DNA of 64,000 bases from Leucobacter sp. G161 (GCF_001482305.1 NZ_LOHP01000084.1:62001-126000), one strand, 5' to 3'; positions 1-8,260 are shown, numbered from the stretch's first letter. Made by a program: numbers and translations. Notes: a model not told the origin generated them from the sequence alone.

Positions 1-90
1 CCGTTCGAGGCCGAGCGAGTCGAGGGCGCAGGCCGCAACCATCACCGCGGCCCGGCTTGTCCAGCCGCGGCCGCGAGCGCTGTCCGTCAT
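1..90 (-). pseudogene. Possible GNAT acetyltransferase remnant, cut by window edge
   Basis: Reading leftward from an ATG at 90, about 30 residues follow before the window edge. They include RGRGWTSRAA and LDSLGLER, which resemble the acetyl-CoA-binding loop (R/QxxGxG/A) and following helix of RimJ-type N-acetyltransferases. In a complete GNAT this motif lies about 100 residues in, but here a stop in the same frame lies just upstream (124-126), so the N-terminal half is missing. It could be a 5'-truncated remnant or chance similarity. The rest lies outside the window. Confidence 0.3.
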
Positions 91-191
91 CCCGCACGAG
101 AACCGGCATTTGGGGGCTGCGGTTCAGTCGGGCGAGCAGGTACTCTCTCAGTAGAGAAAGTCGCAACGAATCAAGCGAAGCGGAGGCCGTC

Positions 192-578
192 GTGCGATCA
201 GATACAGGTGAGAAACTCGGCCGATGGAGCCTGCGTCTCGACGCTGGTTACTGCTTGCTGTTGGGGCTGAGTATCGCCCTGTGTGCTCCACAGATCTCTG
301 GCGGTGTGATGCTACCGGTTCCCCTGGTTGTGGGGATCGGGGCTGCCGTGGTGGCTTGGGCCGGCGGAGTGCTGTGGATGCTCGCTCGGCTCCCGCTGCG
401 GGTGGCGCTCCGGTGGGTGATGTGCGCAAACCTTGTTGCTGCTGCCGCCGTAGCACTGGTCTCAATGTCGGCAGCGACGGTATTAGTTGTAGTTGCGATT
501 GTGGCGATCGCGGTCGATGTTGCGCTCTTTGCAGCTAGCCAGGCGATTGCACTTCACAGGCTTCCAGCTCACGCCTGA
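192..578 (+). CDS. Small integral membrane protein, unknown function
   Basis: A protein of about 128 residues starting at GTG 192, chosen because a GGAGG-type ribosome-binding site lies about 6 nt upstream; longer in-frame extensions upstream are arginine-rich and not protein-like. After a short polar start (VRSDTGEKL) it has about four hydrophobic segments separated by short loops, with charged RLPLR near the middle. This resembles the small four-helix membrane proteins common in actinobacteria, but I do not recognise a family. It is convergent with the lipoprotein gene that follows. Confidence 0.6.
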   Translation: MRSDTGEKLGRWSLRLDAGYCLLLGLSIALCAPQISGGVMLPVPLVVGIGAAVVAWAGGVLWMLARLPLRVALRWVMCANLVAAAAVALVSMSAATVLVVVAIVAIAVDVALFAASQAIALHRLPAHA

Positions 579-593
579 GGAGGCAGCGAGTGG

Positions 594-986
594 CTAGGGG
601 GCGGCGTTCCACGCAATGTAGGAGCCGTCGGCCTGGGTTGCCTGCCAGACGTTTCCGCACTGCTGCACGTCTTCAATGCCGACGTCCTGCAGCATGAGCA
701 GTGAGACCGTCGAGTTCGTGAGGCCCTTGCCCGGTGCGCAGTCTTCAGTGAGCGGCTGACCCTTCCAGGAGATTCCAAACTCATCGCCATCGATCTCCAC
801 ACGCAGATCCAGCGGTTCAGCGGTGAACGAAGCGGGAACCTTTCCTTCGCTCTTGAGCTGCTCGAGCTTTGCGGTTGCAGACTCCTGTGGCTCATTCTCA
901 GTGCCATCGGTTGCTGCGGAGCATCCGCTCACGAGAAGCGCAAGCGCGATGGACACGGTTGCCAGCGGGGCGAATGGCTTTGGCAC
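594..986 (-). CDS. Putative lipoprotein
   Basis: A secreted lipoprotein of about 130 residues. The N-terminus VPKPFAPLATVSIALA leads into the lipobox LVSGC, so the mature protein would begin at that cysteine and be anchored to the outer face of the membrane. The GTG start at 986 is preferred over the upstream ATG at 1025 because GGAGGA lies about 5 nt before it. The mature part is acidic and has two further cysteines (EDCAPG, VQQCGN) that could form a disulfide. No family recognised. Confidence 0.65.
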   Translation of the reverse strand: MPKPFAPLATVSIALALLVSGCSAATDGTENEPQESATAKLEQLKSEGKVPASFTAEPLDLRVEIDGDEFGISWKGQPLTEDCAPGKGLTNSTVSLLMLQDVGIEDVQQCGNVWQATQADGSYIAWNAAP

Positions 987-1122
987 GAGTTCCTCCAGAC
1001 GGTGAGATGTTCTCAAATTAGACAATCAAGCTCTGTGCCTGCTGGGGATGTCCTGGGTGTTCCCCGGCGGTCATACCTCTGCTGTTGTCACAGGTGCAGC
1101 GTGGTTGTGGATGCGCCGGTGC

Positions 1123-1305
1123 CTACTCGCCCGAAGGGGGACTGGGCGCTGGTGGTTCTTGAGGGCTGCGTTGTTCCTCAGCGTGCTTTCGGAGTGCCGA
1201 CAGCACCGCGCCGCGAATCACGATGAATGCGAGTGTTGCGATCACGAGCGCACTCATGAGCCAGATAAGGAGACCGTATAGGCCAAACATAGGATTGCTC
1301 ACCAT
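1123..1305 (-). CDS. Small single-pass membrane protein
   Basis: A 60-residue protein with one strong membrane segment (LLIWLMSALVIATLAFIVI) followed by a basic stretch and a proline- and glutamate-rich tail. A TAGTCT box ends 6 nt before the ATG, so the transcript is probably leaderless. Function unknown. The hydrophobic segment and well-placed promoter favour a real gene despite its size. Confidence 0.5.
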   Translation of the reverse strand: MVSNPMFGLYGLLIWLMSALVIATLAFIVIRGAVLSALRKHAEEQRSPQEPPAPSPPSGE

Positions 1306-1311
1306 GCGGTC

Positions 1312-1317
1312 AGACTA
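1312..1317 (-). promoter_or_regulatory. -10 box of leaderless promoter for the 60-residue membrane protein
   Basis: TAGTCT on the minus strand ends 6 nt before the ATG at 1305, which places the transcript start at or next to the start codon. Confidence 0.4.
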
Positions 1318-1478
1318 GCCCGGCTGCGACGTTCTTGGAAGGGTGTGACCCGACTGCGGCACAGTGTGGGGTCGACCAGTGGGCGTGCATTCTGTGCGTT
1401 ACGCGCGGCATTTTCGCAACATTTGAGTAGTTTCGTGGGTGTGTCTCCAGGATGGTGATATTTGTCCGCTGGCTGTCC

Positions 1479-1484
1479 TAAAAT
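1479..1484 (+). promoter_or_regulatory. -10 box of leaderless promoter
   Basis: TAAAAT lies 7 nt before ATG 1492, and no Shine-Dalgarno sequence is visible, which is the pattern of a leaderless transcript. Confidence 0.45.
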
Positions 1485-1491
1485 TGTGAAC

Positions 1492-1734
1492 ATGCTTAGT
1501 GACAGTTTCCAGCGTCTGCCCTCCCACATCCAGCAGGACGTCCTTGACAGCCTTGATGAGGAGATCCGCATCGGGTTCCAGGTGAGCGAGGAGGCTTCGG
1601 CCGACGAGAAGACCAGCCCCGAAAAGTCGCGGCAGCTCGCTGACCGCATCGTGAAGTCGCTCGCCCTGCGCAACTCGTTCACCGGTGAGTCAGTGACCTC
1701 GCCCCGTGACCTCGGGATCGGCAAGCGCAAGTAG
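1492..1734 (+). CDS. Conserved-looking small cytoplasmic protein, unknown
   Basis: An 80-residue, charged, probably helical protein (MLSDSFQRLPSHIQQDVLDS at the start, GIGKRK at the end). The ATG at 1492 was chosen over one at 1462 because TAAAAT lies exactly 7 nt upstream, the leaderless arrangement used repeatedly in this genome. It has no membrane segment or cysteines. I do not recognise the family; the SPEKSRQLADRIVKSL stretch suggests an amphipathic helix. It stands alone between short intergenic gaps. Confidence 0.5.
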   Translation: MLSDSFQRLPSHIQQDVLDSLDEEIRIGFQVSEEASADEKTSPEKSRQLADRIVKSLALRNSFTGESVTSPRDLGIGKRK

Positions 1735-1801
1735 CAGTCGCTACGAAGACGCCTCGGCACGCTCTATTGAGCGAGTCGGGGCGTTGTGCGTTGCGGGGAT
1801 G

Positions 1802-2122
1802 CTACCTTCGGCCGTTCGCCGGCCCCGAGTTCACCCGCGACATCTCTGCCACCGCCCTCGTGTCCCAGAGCACCGAGCCGTTCGCCTCCTCAAGCGTGTC
1901 GTGTTGCGAGACAACGCGGCGCTTGGAGGGCTCCGGGTGCCAGGTCATGACGAAGAAGAGTGGGACGTTCTCGCGGTTGGCGAGGCCCTGGATCATCGCG
2001 ACCGGACGGTCCTTCGGGTACCGCATAACGGCCCAGAGGTTTGTGTCGACCTGCACATATGGCATGCGCTCGCGCTCTGTTTCCTTGTCCCGTTCATTCC
2101 GGTACATGGCTTTTACCCCCAT
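1802..2122 (-). CDS. Hypothetical protein behind a LexA-type box
   Basis: A 106-residue protein (about 101 if it begins at ATG 2107, which has a G-rich stretch about 8 nt upstream). The conserved-looking core is QVDTNLWAVMRYP, then PLFFVMTWHPEPSKRR and EEANGSVLWDTR, a mixed alpha/beta composition with several tryptophans and no signal peptide. I do not recognise the family. A TACACT box lies upstream on the minus strand, and a LexA-like palindrome at 2123-2138 separates it from the start codon, so expression should rise after DNA damage. The link to the SOS response is inferred from the operator only. Confidence 0.6.
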   Translation of the reverse strand: MGVKAMYRNERDKETERERMPYVQVDTNLWAVMRYPKDRPVAMIQGLANRENVPLFFVMTWHPEPSKRRVVSQHDTLEEANGSVLWDTRAVAEMSRVNSGPANGRR

Positions 2123-2138
2123 TCGAATGTGTGTTCGA
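2123..2138. promoter_or_regulatory. LexA (SOS) operator candidate
   Basis: TCGAATGTGTGTTCGA matches the actinobacterial SOS box TCGAAC-N4-GTTCGA at 11 of 12 defined positions. It lies between a minus-strand TACACT box (2141-2146) and the start codon at 2122, so bound LexA would block that promoter. The divergent gene at 2186 starts 48 bp away and could also be affected. Confidence 0.6.
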
Positions 2139-2185
2139 GTAGTGTAAAAGCCTGTACCGACATTCGGGGGTAGGGGCGACAAACT

Positions 2186-2395
2186 ATGAAGATTCGTGCA
2201 AGTAACCATATTGGGGGAGCCTCCCGCTACGAGGCTGCCGCCGCGGAAGAGACCCTCCGCGAGCTCGATGAGCAGTACGCGAGGGGCGAGATCGAGCGCC
2301 ATGCCTACTTCGAGAAGAAGCGCTCGCTCGTGCGGCTGTTCCTGAAGGCGACGACCTCACCGCAGCGTCGCCCCCGCGACGACTACGAGGTCTAG
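2186..2395 (+). CDS. SHOCT-like small protein
   Basis: A 69-residue protein. Its central part, [23 protein letters not shown], has the pattern of a SHOCT domain (leucine-rich helix, then a YxxGxI turn and a basic helix), usually an oligomerisation module at the C-terminus of bacterial proteins. An AGGGG stretch about 10 nt upstream can serve as ribosome-binding site. It is divergent from the gene behind the SOS box. Its stop overlaps the ctaD stop on the other strand through a shared CTAG. Confidence 0.6.
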   Translation: MKIRASNHIGGASRYEAAAAEETLRELDEQYARGEIERHAYFEKKRSLVRLFLKATTSPQRRPRDDYEV

Positions 2396-4095
2396 TCGGC
2401 GTTCGCCGCCGTCGACGGATCGGCCTCGGTGGCGCCCCGTGCTGGCACGTCGACCGGATCAGGGACTCGCTCCGGGCCACGCCTCGACGGATCATCGTAG
2501 CCGGGCGCGAGCTCGGGGTGGTTCGCGTCGAAGGCTGGCGACTCCGACCGGATGCGTGGGATGGAGACAAAGTTGTGGCGCGGGGGTGGGCTCGTGGTTG
2601 CCCACTCAAGTGACCGTCCATAGCCCCAGGGATCGTTCGCGGTGACCTGCTTGCCCCTGCGTGCGGTGAGGTAGACGTTGAGGAAGAAGGGGATCATCGA
2701 GGCGGCCAGGATGATGGACCCAGCGGTCGAGAGCTGGTTGCCCCAGGTGATGCCGTCCTCGGGGAGGTATGTGTAGTAGCGCCGTGGCATCGCCATCACG
2801 CCGAGCCAGTGCTGCACGAGGAACGTCATGTGGAAGCCGATGAACAGCAGCCAGAAGTGGATCTTGCCGAGCCGCTCGTTCAGCATCTTCCCCGTCCACT
2901 TTGGCCACCAGAAGTAGAAGCCCGCGAACATCGCGAACACGACCGTGCCGAACACGACGTAGTGGAAGTGTGCGACAACGAAGTACGTGTCGGAGAGGTG
3001 GAAGTCGAGTGCGGGGGAGGCGAGGATGACCCCGGTGAGGCCGCCGAAGGTGAACGTGACGAGGAAGCCGAGCGACCACAGCATGGGCGTTTCGAATGTG
3101 ATCGACCCGCGCCACATGGTGCCGATCCAGTTGAAGATCTTCACTCCCGTCGGCACCGCGATGAGCATGCTCATGAGCGCGAAGAACGGCAGCAGCACGG
3201 AGCCGGTGACGTACATGTGGTGTGCCCAGACCGTGAGCGAGAGCGCCGCGATTGCGATCGTTGCGTAGACGAGCGTCTTGTAGCCGAAGATTGGCTTGCG
3301 ACTGAACACGGGCAGGATCTCGGAGATGATGCCGAAGAACGGCAGCGCGATGATGTACACCTCGGGGTGACCGAAGAACCAGAACAGGTGCTGCCACAGG
3401 ATCGCACCGCCCTCGCCTGAGAAGATTTGACCGCCGAAAATGCGGTCGAAGGCGAGCGCCGCGAGCGCCGCCGCGAGCACGGGGAAGGCGACGAGAACGA
3501 GGATCGACGTAATGAGCGTGTTCCACGAGAAAATGGAGATGCGCCACATCGTCATGCCTGGCGCGCGCATCACGATGATGGTTGCGATGAAGTTCACCGC
3601 TCCGAGGATCGTGCCGAAGCCGGTGATGAGCAGCCCGAGTGCCCAGAGGTTCCCACCGACGCCCGGTGAGTATGCTTCGGAGGAGAGCGGCGCGTAGGCG
3701 AACCAGCCGAACGAAGCCGCCCCCTGCGGGGTGAGGAACCCGCCGATCGTGATGAGCGCGCCAAACGTGTAGAGCCAGAACGAGAAGGCATTGAGCCTGG
3801 GGAACGCAACGTCTGGCGCACCGATCTGCAACGGCATGATGACGTTCGCGAAGCCCGTGAACAGGGGTGTTGCGAACAGCAGCAGCATGATCGTGCCGTG
3901 CATGGTGAAGAGCTGATTGTATTGCTCTTTGGACGCGATGACCTCGAGCCCCGGCGCGAAGAGTTGCGCGCGGATGAGCAGTGCGAGTACGCCTCCGAAG
4001 AGGAACCACACGACCGAGCTGACAAGGTACATGTACCCGATCACCTTGTGGTCGGTCGATGTGAGGATGGAGACAATCTTGCTGCGGGTGGCCAT
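2392..4095 (-). CDS. ctaD: Cytochrome c oxidase subunit I
   Basis: The catalytic subunit of the aa3-type oxidase, which reduces oxygen to water at the haem a3/CuB site in the cytoplasmic membrane. About 567 residues with twelve hydrophobic segments, a normal length. Visible motifs are [11 protein letters not shown] (haem a ligand), [11 protein letters not shown] (CuB histidine and its tyrosine partner), WAHHMYVTG (further CuB histidines) and [11 protein letters not shown] (haem ligands). ATG 4095 was chosen because [17 protein letters not shown] is the typical start and AGGACC lies upstream. No subunit II, III or IV gene is adjacent, so either they are elsewhere or this is a separate copy. 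Confidence 0.95.
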   Translation of the reverse strand: MATRSKIVSILTSTDHKVIGYMYLVSSVVWFLFGGVLALLIRAQLFAPGLEVIASKEQYNQLFTMHGTIMLLLFATPLFTGFANVIMPLQIGAPDVAFPRLNAFSFWLYTFGALITIGGFLTPQGAASFGWFAYAPLSSEAYSPGVGGNLWALGLLITGFGTILGAVNFIATIIVMRAPGMTMWRISIFSWNTLITSILVLVAFPVLAAALAALAFDRIFGGQIFSGEGGAILWQHLFWFFGHPEVYIIALPFFGIISEILPVFSRKPIFGYKTLVYATIAIAALSLTVWAHHMYVTGSVLLPFFALMSMLIAVPTGVKIFNWIGTMWRGSITFETPMLWSLGFLVTFTFGGLTGVILASPALDFHLSDTYFVVAHFHYVVFGTVVFAMFAGFYFWWPKWTGKMLNERLGKIHFWLLFIGFHMTFLVQHWLGVMAMPRRYYTYLPEDGITWGNQLSTAGSIILAASMIPFFLNVYLTARRGKQVTANDPWGYGRSLEWATTSPPPRHNFVSIPRIRSESPAFDANHPELAPGYDDPSRRGPERVPDPVDVPARGATEADPSTAANAD

Positions 4096-4147
4096 TTCGG
4101 GGTCCTGTTCGAGAGCTGGATCGGACGGTTGGGTCGTGGCTCGGACG

Positions 4148-5077
4148 CTATGGTGCCGCCGGACTGGGGCGCAGGGCCTGGGTGCGTGCATAGACTTCCG
4201 CTGCAGCGAAGTCGACGGCCTCGGCGATTGCGTAGCCGTCGAGGAGTGCGGCTGCGAGGACTGCGGCGAAGGTGTCGCCCAAGCCCTTGGGGCTGATTGC
4301 GGCGGCCTGGAGGCGGTGCGTGCTGCTCGAGGCCCGGCGCACCAGGATCTCACCGATGTGGGAGGAGGCGGGCCCGCCGACCTCTAAGGCGGTCGGCGGG
4401 AACCGGATGCCTGTGACGATCACCCACTCGGTGAAGTCGCCCATGATCGAGCGGGCGGCAGCCTCGATTGCCGTGTGGGAGTTCAGATCTTCGACGGGCA
4501 CGCCGCTGAGCTGCGCCAGCTCAAACAGGTTCGGGGTGACGCCCATCGCGATGGGGAGGAGTTCTTCGCGGATCGTCCCCGCTAGAGCAGGCAGCGTGTA
4601 GAAGCCGAGGTCGGTATCGCCGAGCACCGGGTCGACGATGAGCGGTGGTCGGTGCTCGATCGGAAGTTTCTCGTACCAGTCTGCGACCGCGGCAGGCTGG
4701 CCGGGAGACGCAAAGTATCCGGTGGTGACCAGTCGCAGGTCGCGCATCGCTCCGGAGGCGGTGAGTTCCTCGAGCGAAGCGGAGAGCCAGGAGGTGGGGA
4801 TCTGTACCTCGTGCACTCGCGCGTGATGCGGGAGCGCGCTGAGCAGAATCGTGGGCACCTGGATCGTTCGCACGCCGTAGTCCGCGAACACGCGGCCAGC
4901 CGCATTGAGGCCGACCGAGCCGTGCAGCAGTTGCGAGCCGAAGGTGAGAAGCGCCGTCGGCCGCCGGTCAAGTTCGAGGGCTGCGGGCGCTGCAACCAGT
5001 CGAGCGCGCCGCGGAGCCTCGGGCCCCGCCGGATCGACTCCACACGCTTGCGCATCATCCAATGAGCTGACTGGCAT
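4148..5077 (-). CDS. pdxY: Pyridoxal kinase-type ribokinase-family protein
   Basis: Probably phosphorylates pyridoxal (or pyridoxine) with ATP to make PLP. About 309 residues. It shows the PdxY/PdxK pattern: [14 protein letters not shown] near residue 50, then [24 protein letters not shown], and the C-terminal anion-hole motif GLGDTF (usually GTGD). About 35 polar residues precede the first domain motif and may be a lineage extension. ATG 5077 is supported by a TAGCGT box 7 nt upstream (leaderless). It is divergent from a PLP-dependent aminotransferase. The exact vitamer cannot be read from the sequence. Confidence 0.75.
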   Translation of the reverse strand: MPVSSLDDAQACGVDPAGPEAPRRARLVAAPAALELDRRPTALLTFGSQLLHGSVGLNAAGRVFADYGVRTIQVPTILLSALPHHARVHEVQIPTSWLSASLEELTASGAMRDLRLVTTGYFASPGQPAAVADWYEKLPIEHRPPLIVDPVLGDTDLGFYTLPALAGTIREELLPIAMGVTPNLFELAQLSGVPVEDLNSHTAIEAAARSIMGDFTEWVIVTGIRFPPTALEVGGPASSHIGEILVRRASSSTHRLQAAAISPKGLGDTFAAVLAAALLDGYAIAEAVDFAAAEVYARTQALRPSPAAP

Positions 5078-5096
5078 AGGACAAACGCTATCATGG
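5075..5096. promoter_or_regulatory. Shared promoter/operator motif, copy A (pdxY)
   Basis: Plus-strand CATAGGACAAA, three variable bases, TA, one variable base, CATGG. On the minus strand this supplies a TAGCGT -10 box, a TTGTCCT discriminator and the ATG of pdxY. The same arrangement recurs in front of yggS at 8239-8260. The identity extends beyond what a promoter requires, so a common regulator, perhaps the nearby MocR protein, is a reasonable guess. Confidence 0.45.
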
Positions 5097-5144
5097 CAGT
5101 GACAATGATTCTAGCGGCGCATTTTCAGCGCGGAGGCCACACCT

Positions 5145-6263
5145 ATGACACCAACACCCCAGTTGATTCCGGCAGCGAAACCTCTCATCGGCAGCGAGGA
5201 GCGGCTCGCGGTCGATGCGGTACTGCGTTCGGGCATGCTTGCGCAGGGGCCTGAGGTTGCGGCCTTCGAAGAGGAGTTCTCTCACCACTTCGTGCTCGGC
5301 CGCCCGACGGTCGCCCTGAACTCCGGCACGAGCGGCCAGCACCTCGGGCTCCTCGCGAGCGGCGTCGGCCCGGGTGACGAGGTCATCGTGCCCTCGTTCA
5401 CGTTCGCAGCCGTCGCGAACTCGGTGGCACTGACGGGCGCCGCGCCGGTCTTCGCCGATATCGAACCCGACTATTTCACGCTCGATCCGCAGCGGATCCG
5501 CGAGGCGGTGACCGAGCGCACGAAGGGCATCATGCCCGTGCACCTCTACGGTCACCCGTTTCAGGTGGATGCGGTCGAGGCCGTCGCCGCAGAACACGGC
5601 CTCGCGATCTATGAGGACGCCGCGCAGGCGCACTGCGCCAGCTGGGGCGACCGACCCGTCGGCACGATCGGCGAGTTCGCCATGTTCAGCCTGTATCCGA
5701 CCAAGAACATGACCGCGATCGAGGGTGGCATGGTGACCTGCCGCTCCGAGGAGACCGCGCGGCAGATCAAGCTCCTCCGCAACCAGGGCATGGAGACCCA
5801 GTACGCGAACGAGGTGATCGGCTTCAACGCCCGCATGAGCGACGTGCACGCCGCCGTCGGCAGGGCCCAGCTCGCGAAGGTCGACGCGTGGACCCGGATC
5901 CGCAGGCGCAACGCCGCCTTCTTCGACCGCGAGCTCGCCCTGATCCCGGGAATCACCCCGCCGCGGGTCGCGCCGCTGGCCACGCACGTGTACCACCAGT
6001 ACACGATCCGCGTCGCTGTGGCCGAACGCGACCGAATCCGCCAGGCACTCCTCGACGAGCACGGCGTCGCGACCGGCGTGTACTACCCGATCCCGAACCA
6101 CCGACTGCCCTCGCTCGCGCGATTTGCGCAGTCCGTCGAACTGCCCGAATCCGACCGTGCAGCCGCAGAAGTGCTCTCGCTGCCCGTGCACCCCTCGCTC
6201 ACCGAGGCCGAGCTGCACCGCATCGTCGCCGGAATGACCGCCGTCGCGGCGGCCGGCGCCTAG
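5145..6263 (+). CDS. DegT/DnrJ/EryC1-family aminotransferase
   Basis: A PLP-dependent aminotransferase of the family that aminates keto-sugars (ArnB, WecE and DesV relatives). 372 residues, full length. Motifs: ALNSGTSGQHLGLLA (phosphate-binding turn), VIVPSFTFAAVANSV, IYEDAAQAHCASW (aspartate that contacts the pyridine nitrogen), FSLYPTKNMTAIEGG (Schiff-base lysine) and VGVYYPIPNH-like GVYYPIPNHRLP near the end. GGAGG lies about 9 nt before the ATG. No sugar-nucleotide genes are adjacent, so the substrate is unknown. The stop shares a CTAG with the stop of the convergent alanine-racemase-like gene. Confidence 0.85.
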   Translation: MTPTPQLIPAAKPLIGSEERLAVDAVLRSGMLAQGPEVAAFEEEFSHHFVLGRPTVALNSGTSGQHLGLLASGVGPGDEVIVPSFTFAAVANSVALTGAAPVFADIEPDYFTLDPQRIREAVTERTKGIMPVHLYGHPFQVDAVEAVAAEHGLAIYEDAAQAHCASWGDRPVGTIGEFAMFSLYPTKNMTAIEGGMVTCRSEETARQIKLLRNQGMETQYANEVIGFNARMSDVHAAVGRAQLAKVDAWTRIRRRNAAFFDRELALIPGITPPRVAPLATHVYHQYTIRVAVAERDRIRQALLDEHGVATGVYYPIPNHRLPSLARFAQSVELPESDRAAAEVLSLPVHPSLTEAELHRIVAGMTAVAAAGA

Positions 6264-7432
6264 ACCTCCCGCTCGCGTAGCGGGCGGGAGTGGTGGATCG
6301 GGGCTTCTCGTGGGGGGTAGCCCCGATCCACCGATACACGTCGCACCCGGGGGCCGATCCCGGCGACGATCTCATAGTTGATGGTGCCGAGGCGCTCTGC
6401 CCATTCCTCGACGGCTGGCTCGCCGTGCGCCGGGTCACCAAAGAGCACCGCGCGGGATCCCACGAGCGCTCGCCCCGCGAGATGGGTGACATCGACGACG
6501 CACTCGTCCATCGCGATCTGGCCAACGACGGGCGCGCGCTCGCCGCCGATCGACACGGCAAGTCCGGTGTCGCTGAGCGCGCGGGGCATGCCATCGCCAA
6601 AACCGACCGGGAGCTGCGCAAGCAGCGATTCCCGCCGACAGGTGTGCGTGAATCCCTCCGACACCCCGGCGCCAGTCGCAGCCCAGCGCAGCGAGATGAT
6701 CTCGGTCGCGAATGTCATCACCGGGCGTAGGCCGAGGACGGCTGCGCCACCGTCCTGCTCCGGGCTGAGCCCGAACGCGGCGAGCCCGATCCGCACCGCG
6801 TCGTACGCGAGATGTGGTGACGAAAGCGCTGCGGCGGAGGCGGCGAGGTGCCTGAGCGGGGCAGCAACGCCGTGGGCGCGGAGCAGCCGCACGCCGGCAT
6901 CGAAGCGCGCGGCCTGCGCGCGGTCAGCGGCATCGCCTGCGTTTGCGAGGTGGCTGAACACGCCGGTGATCCGCACGAGGCCCGCCCGCTCCGCGCTGGC
7001 CGCCGCCGCGAAGAGCGTCTCCCACGTATCTGGTGCGGCGCCGTTGCGGCTCAGCCCGGTGTCGAGTTTGAGTTGGGCGCATGCGACGGTGCCCGCCGAG
7101 CGCGCAGCGACCGCGAGCCGATTGAGCTGGGCCACGCTGCTCATGCCGAGCTGGACGCCGAGGCGTACGACTGCTCCGTAGTCGAGGTGTTCGGCGTGCA
7201 GCCAGCAGAGGATCGGAGCGTTGAAGCCACTCTCGCGCAGCACTGCCGCCTCCTCGATGCTGGCCACCGCAACCATCTCCGCGCCGGCCGCGATCACCGC
7301 TGGCGCGACGATGGCGGCACCGTGCCCGTACGCATTGGCCTTGACGACGACGATCACGCCGGCCCCGGTGTGCGCCCTGAGGGCCGCGATGTTGTGCCGG
7401 ATCGCGGACAGCGAGACCTCGGCGAATCGCAC
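6260..7432 (-). CDS. alr: Alanine racemase-family protein lacking the catalytic tyrosine
   Basis: Fold-type III PLP enzyme; classical members make D-alanine for peptidoglycan. About 390 residues, normal length. The PLP lysine is present (VVVKANAYGHG, K31), as are the substrate arginine (LKLDTGLSRNG), the pyridine-contacting arginine (AVRIGLAAFGLSP), GQIAMDECVVDVT and TINYE. However, the segment that normally reads GVSYG reads GVSEG, so the second catalytic base (Tyr265 in the Geobacillus enzyme) is Glu259. The following PIGYADG is PVGFGDG. The GTG start has GGAG about 8 nt upstream and lies 5 nt after the yggS stop, so the two form an operon. It may be a divergent racemase or have another substrate. 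Confidence 0.8.
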   Translation of the reverse strand: MRFAEVSLSAIRHNIAALRAHTGAGVIVVVKANAYGHGAAIVAPAVIAAGAEMVAVASIEEAAVLRESGFNAPILCWLHAEHLDYGAVVRLGVQLGMSSVAQLNRLAVAARSAGTVACAQLKLDTGLSRNGAAPDTWETLFAAAASAERAGLVRITGVFSHLANAGDAADRAQAARFDAGVRLLRAHGVAAPLRHLAASAAALSSPHLAYDAVRIGLAAFGLSPEQDGGAAVLGLRPVMTFATEIISLRWAATGAGVSEGFTHTCRRESLLAQLPVGFGDGMPRALSDTGLAVSIGGERAPVVGQIAMDECVVDVTHLAGRALVGSRAVLFGDPAHGEPAVEEWAERLGTINYEIVAGIGPRVRRVSVDRGYPPREAPIHHSRPLREREV

Positions 7433-7437
7433 GTGGC

Positions 7438-8241
7438 CTACTCCGAGCTGCCCGTGGCGTCGAACGCCTCCGGCCAGTAATGGCTGTCGGGCACCTGCCG
7501 CTTGCCGAAGATTGCCTGGCCGACGCGCACACACGTCGCCCCCTCCTCGATCGCAACCTCGTAGTCCCCGCTCATGCCCATCGACAGGCCGCCGTCGCCG
7601 ACGAGCGCGGGGTCGATGTCGCGCATGCGATCCCGCACGCTCCGCAGCAGGGTGAAACAGGTGCGCACGCGCGGGATGTCGCTCGTGAAGATCGCGAGGG
7701 TCATGAGCCCGCGCACCCGCAAGGACGAATACTGGGGGAGCTCTCGGAGGAACGCCTCAACCTCCTCGGGTGGCAAGCCGTATTTTTGTGGCTCTGCCGA
7801 GGTGTTCACCTGCACGTACACGTCGAGGCTTCGCCCTGCAGCCTGGAGTCTGCGATCGAGCGCCGCTGCTGCGCGGAGCGAATCCAGCGCTTGGAACTCG
7901 CTCGCGAAGGCGGCGACATCGCGGGCCTTGTTCGTCTGCAGATGTCCGATGACCGACCAGGCGACGCCGAGATCGGCCAGGTTCTCGGACTTCCGCTTCG
8001 CCTCCTGCACCTTGTTCTCGCCGAGCTCGTGGCAGCCCGCGGCGACGGCGAGTCGCACGCGCTCCTCCGGCACGGTCTTGCTCACTGGCAGCAGTCGAAC
8101 CTCCTCGGGGGAGCGTCCGACGCGCTCGGCGGCGCGCGCGATGTTCGCCTGAACGTCGGCGATGTTGCGCGCAAACTCGTCGACCGAGGTTGCCGTGGGG
8201 AAGTCGTGGATTGGCAGATCATCCTCAATTTGATTTGTCAT
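7438..8241 (-). CDS. yggS: YggS-family PLP homeostasis protein
   Basis: A PLP-binding protein without known catalytic activity that keeps free PLP and amino-acid pools in balance (YggS/PROSC/PLPBP family). About 267 residues. The lysine motif is LLPVSKTVPEERV; ELGENKVQEAKRK, WSVIGHLQTNKAR, YVQVNTSAEPQKYG and LSMGMSGDYEVAIEEGAT follow in the standard order. ATG 8241 was chosen over 8280 because TACGCT lies 7 nt before it. It is co-transcribed with the racemase-like gene and divergent from a MocR regulator, a context that fits vitamin B6 control. Confidence 0.9.
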   Translation of the reverse strand: MTNQIEDDLPIHDFPTATSVDEFARNIADVQANIARAAERVGRSPEEVRLLPVSKTVPEERVRLAVAAGCHELGENKVQEAKRKSENLADLGVAWSVIGHLQTNKARDVAAFASEFQALDSLRAAAALDRRLQAAGRSLDVYVQVNTSAEPQKYGLPPEEVEAFLRELPQYSSLRVRGLMTLAIFTSDIPRVRTCFTLLRSVRDRMRDIDPALVGDGGLSMGMSGDYEVAIEEGATCVRVGQAIFGKRQVPDSHYWPEAFDATGSSE

Positions 8242-8260
8242 AGGACAAAGCGTAACATGG
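8239..8260. promoter_or_regulatory. Shared promoter/operator motif, copy B (yggS)
   Basis: CATAGGACAAA, GCG, TA, A, CATGG on the plus strand, matching copy A except in the variable positions. On the minus strand it contains the TACGCT -10 box and the ATG of yggS. It lies 35 bp from the start of the divergent MocR regulator gene, a usual place for an autoregulatory operator. Confidence 0.45.

Noticed and set aside
2606-4009. Long arginine/histidine-rich frames overlapping ctaD
   Set aside because: Out-of-frame shadows of a clear CtaD; composition is unlike any protein in the window.
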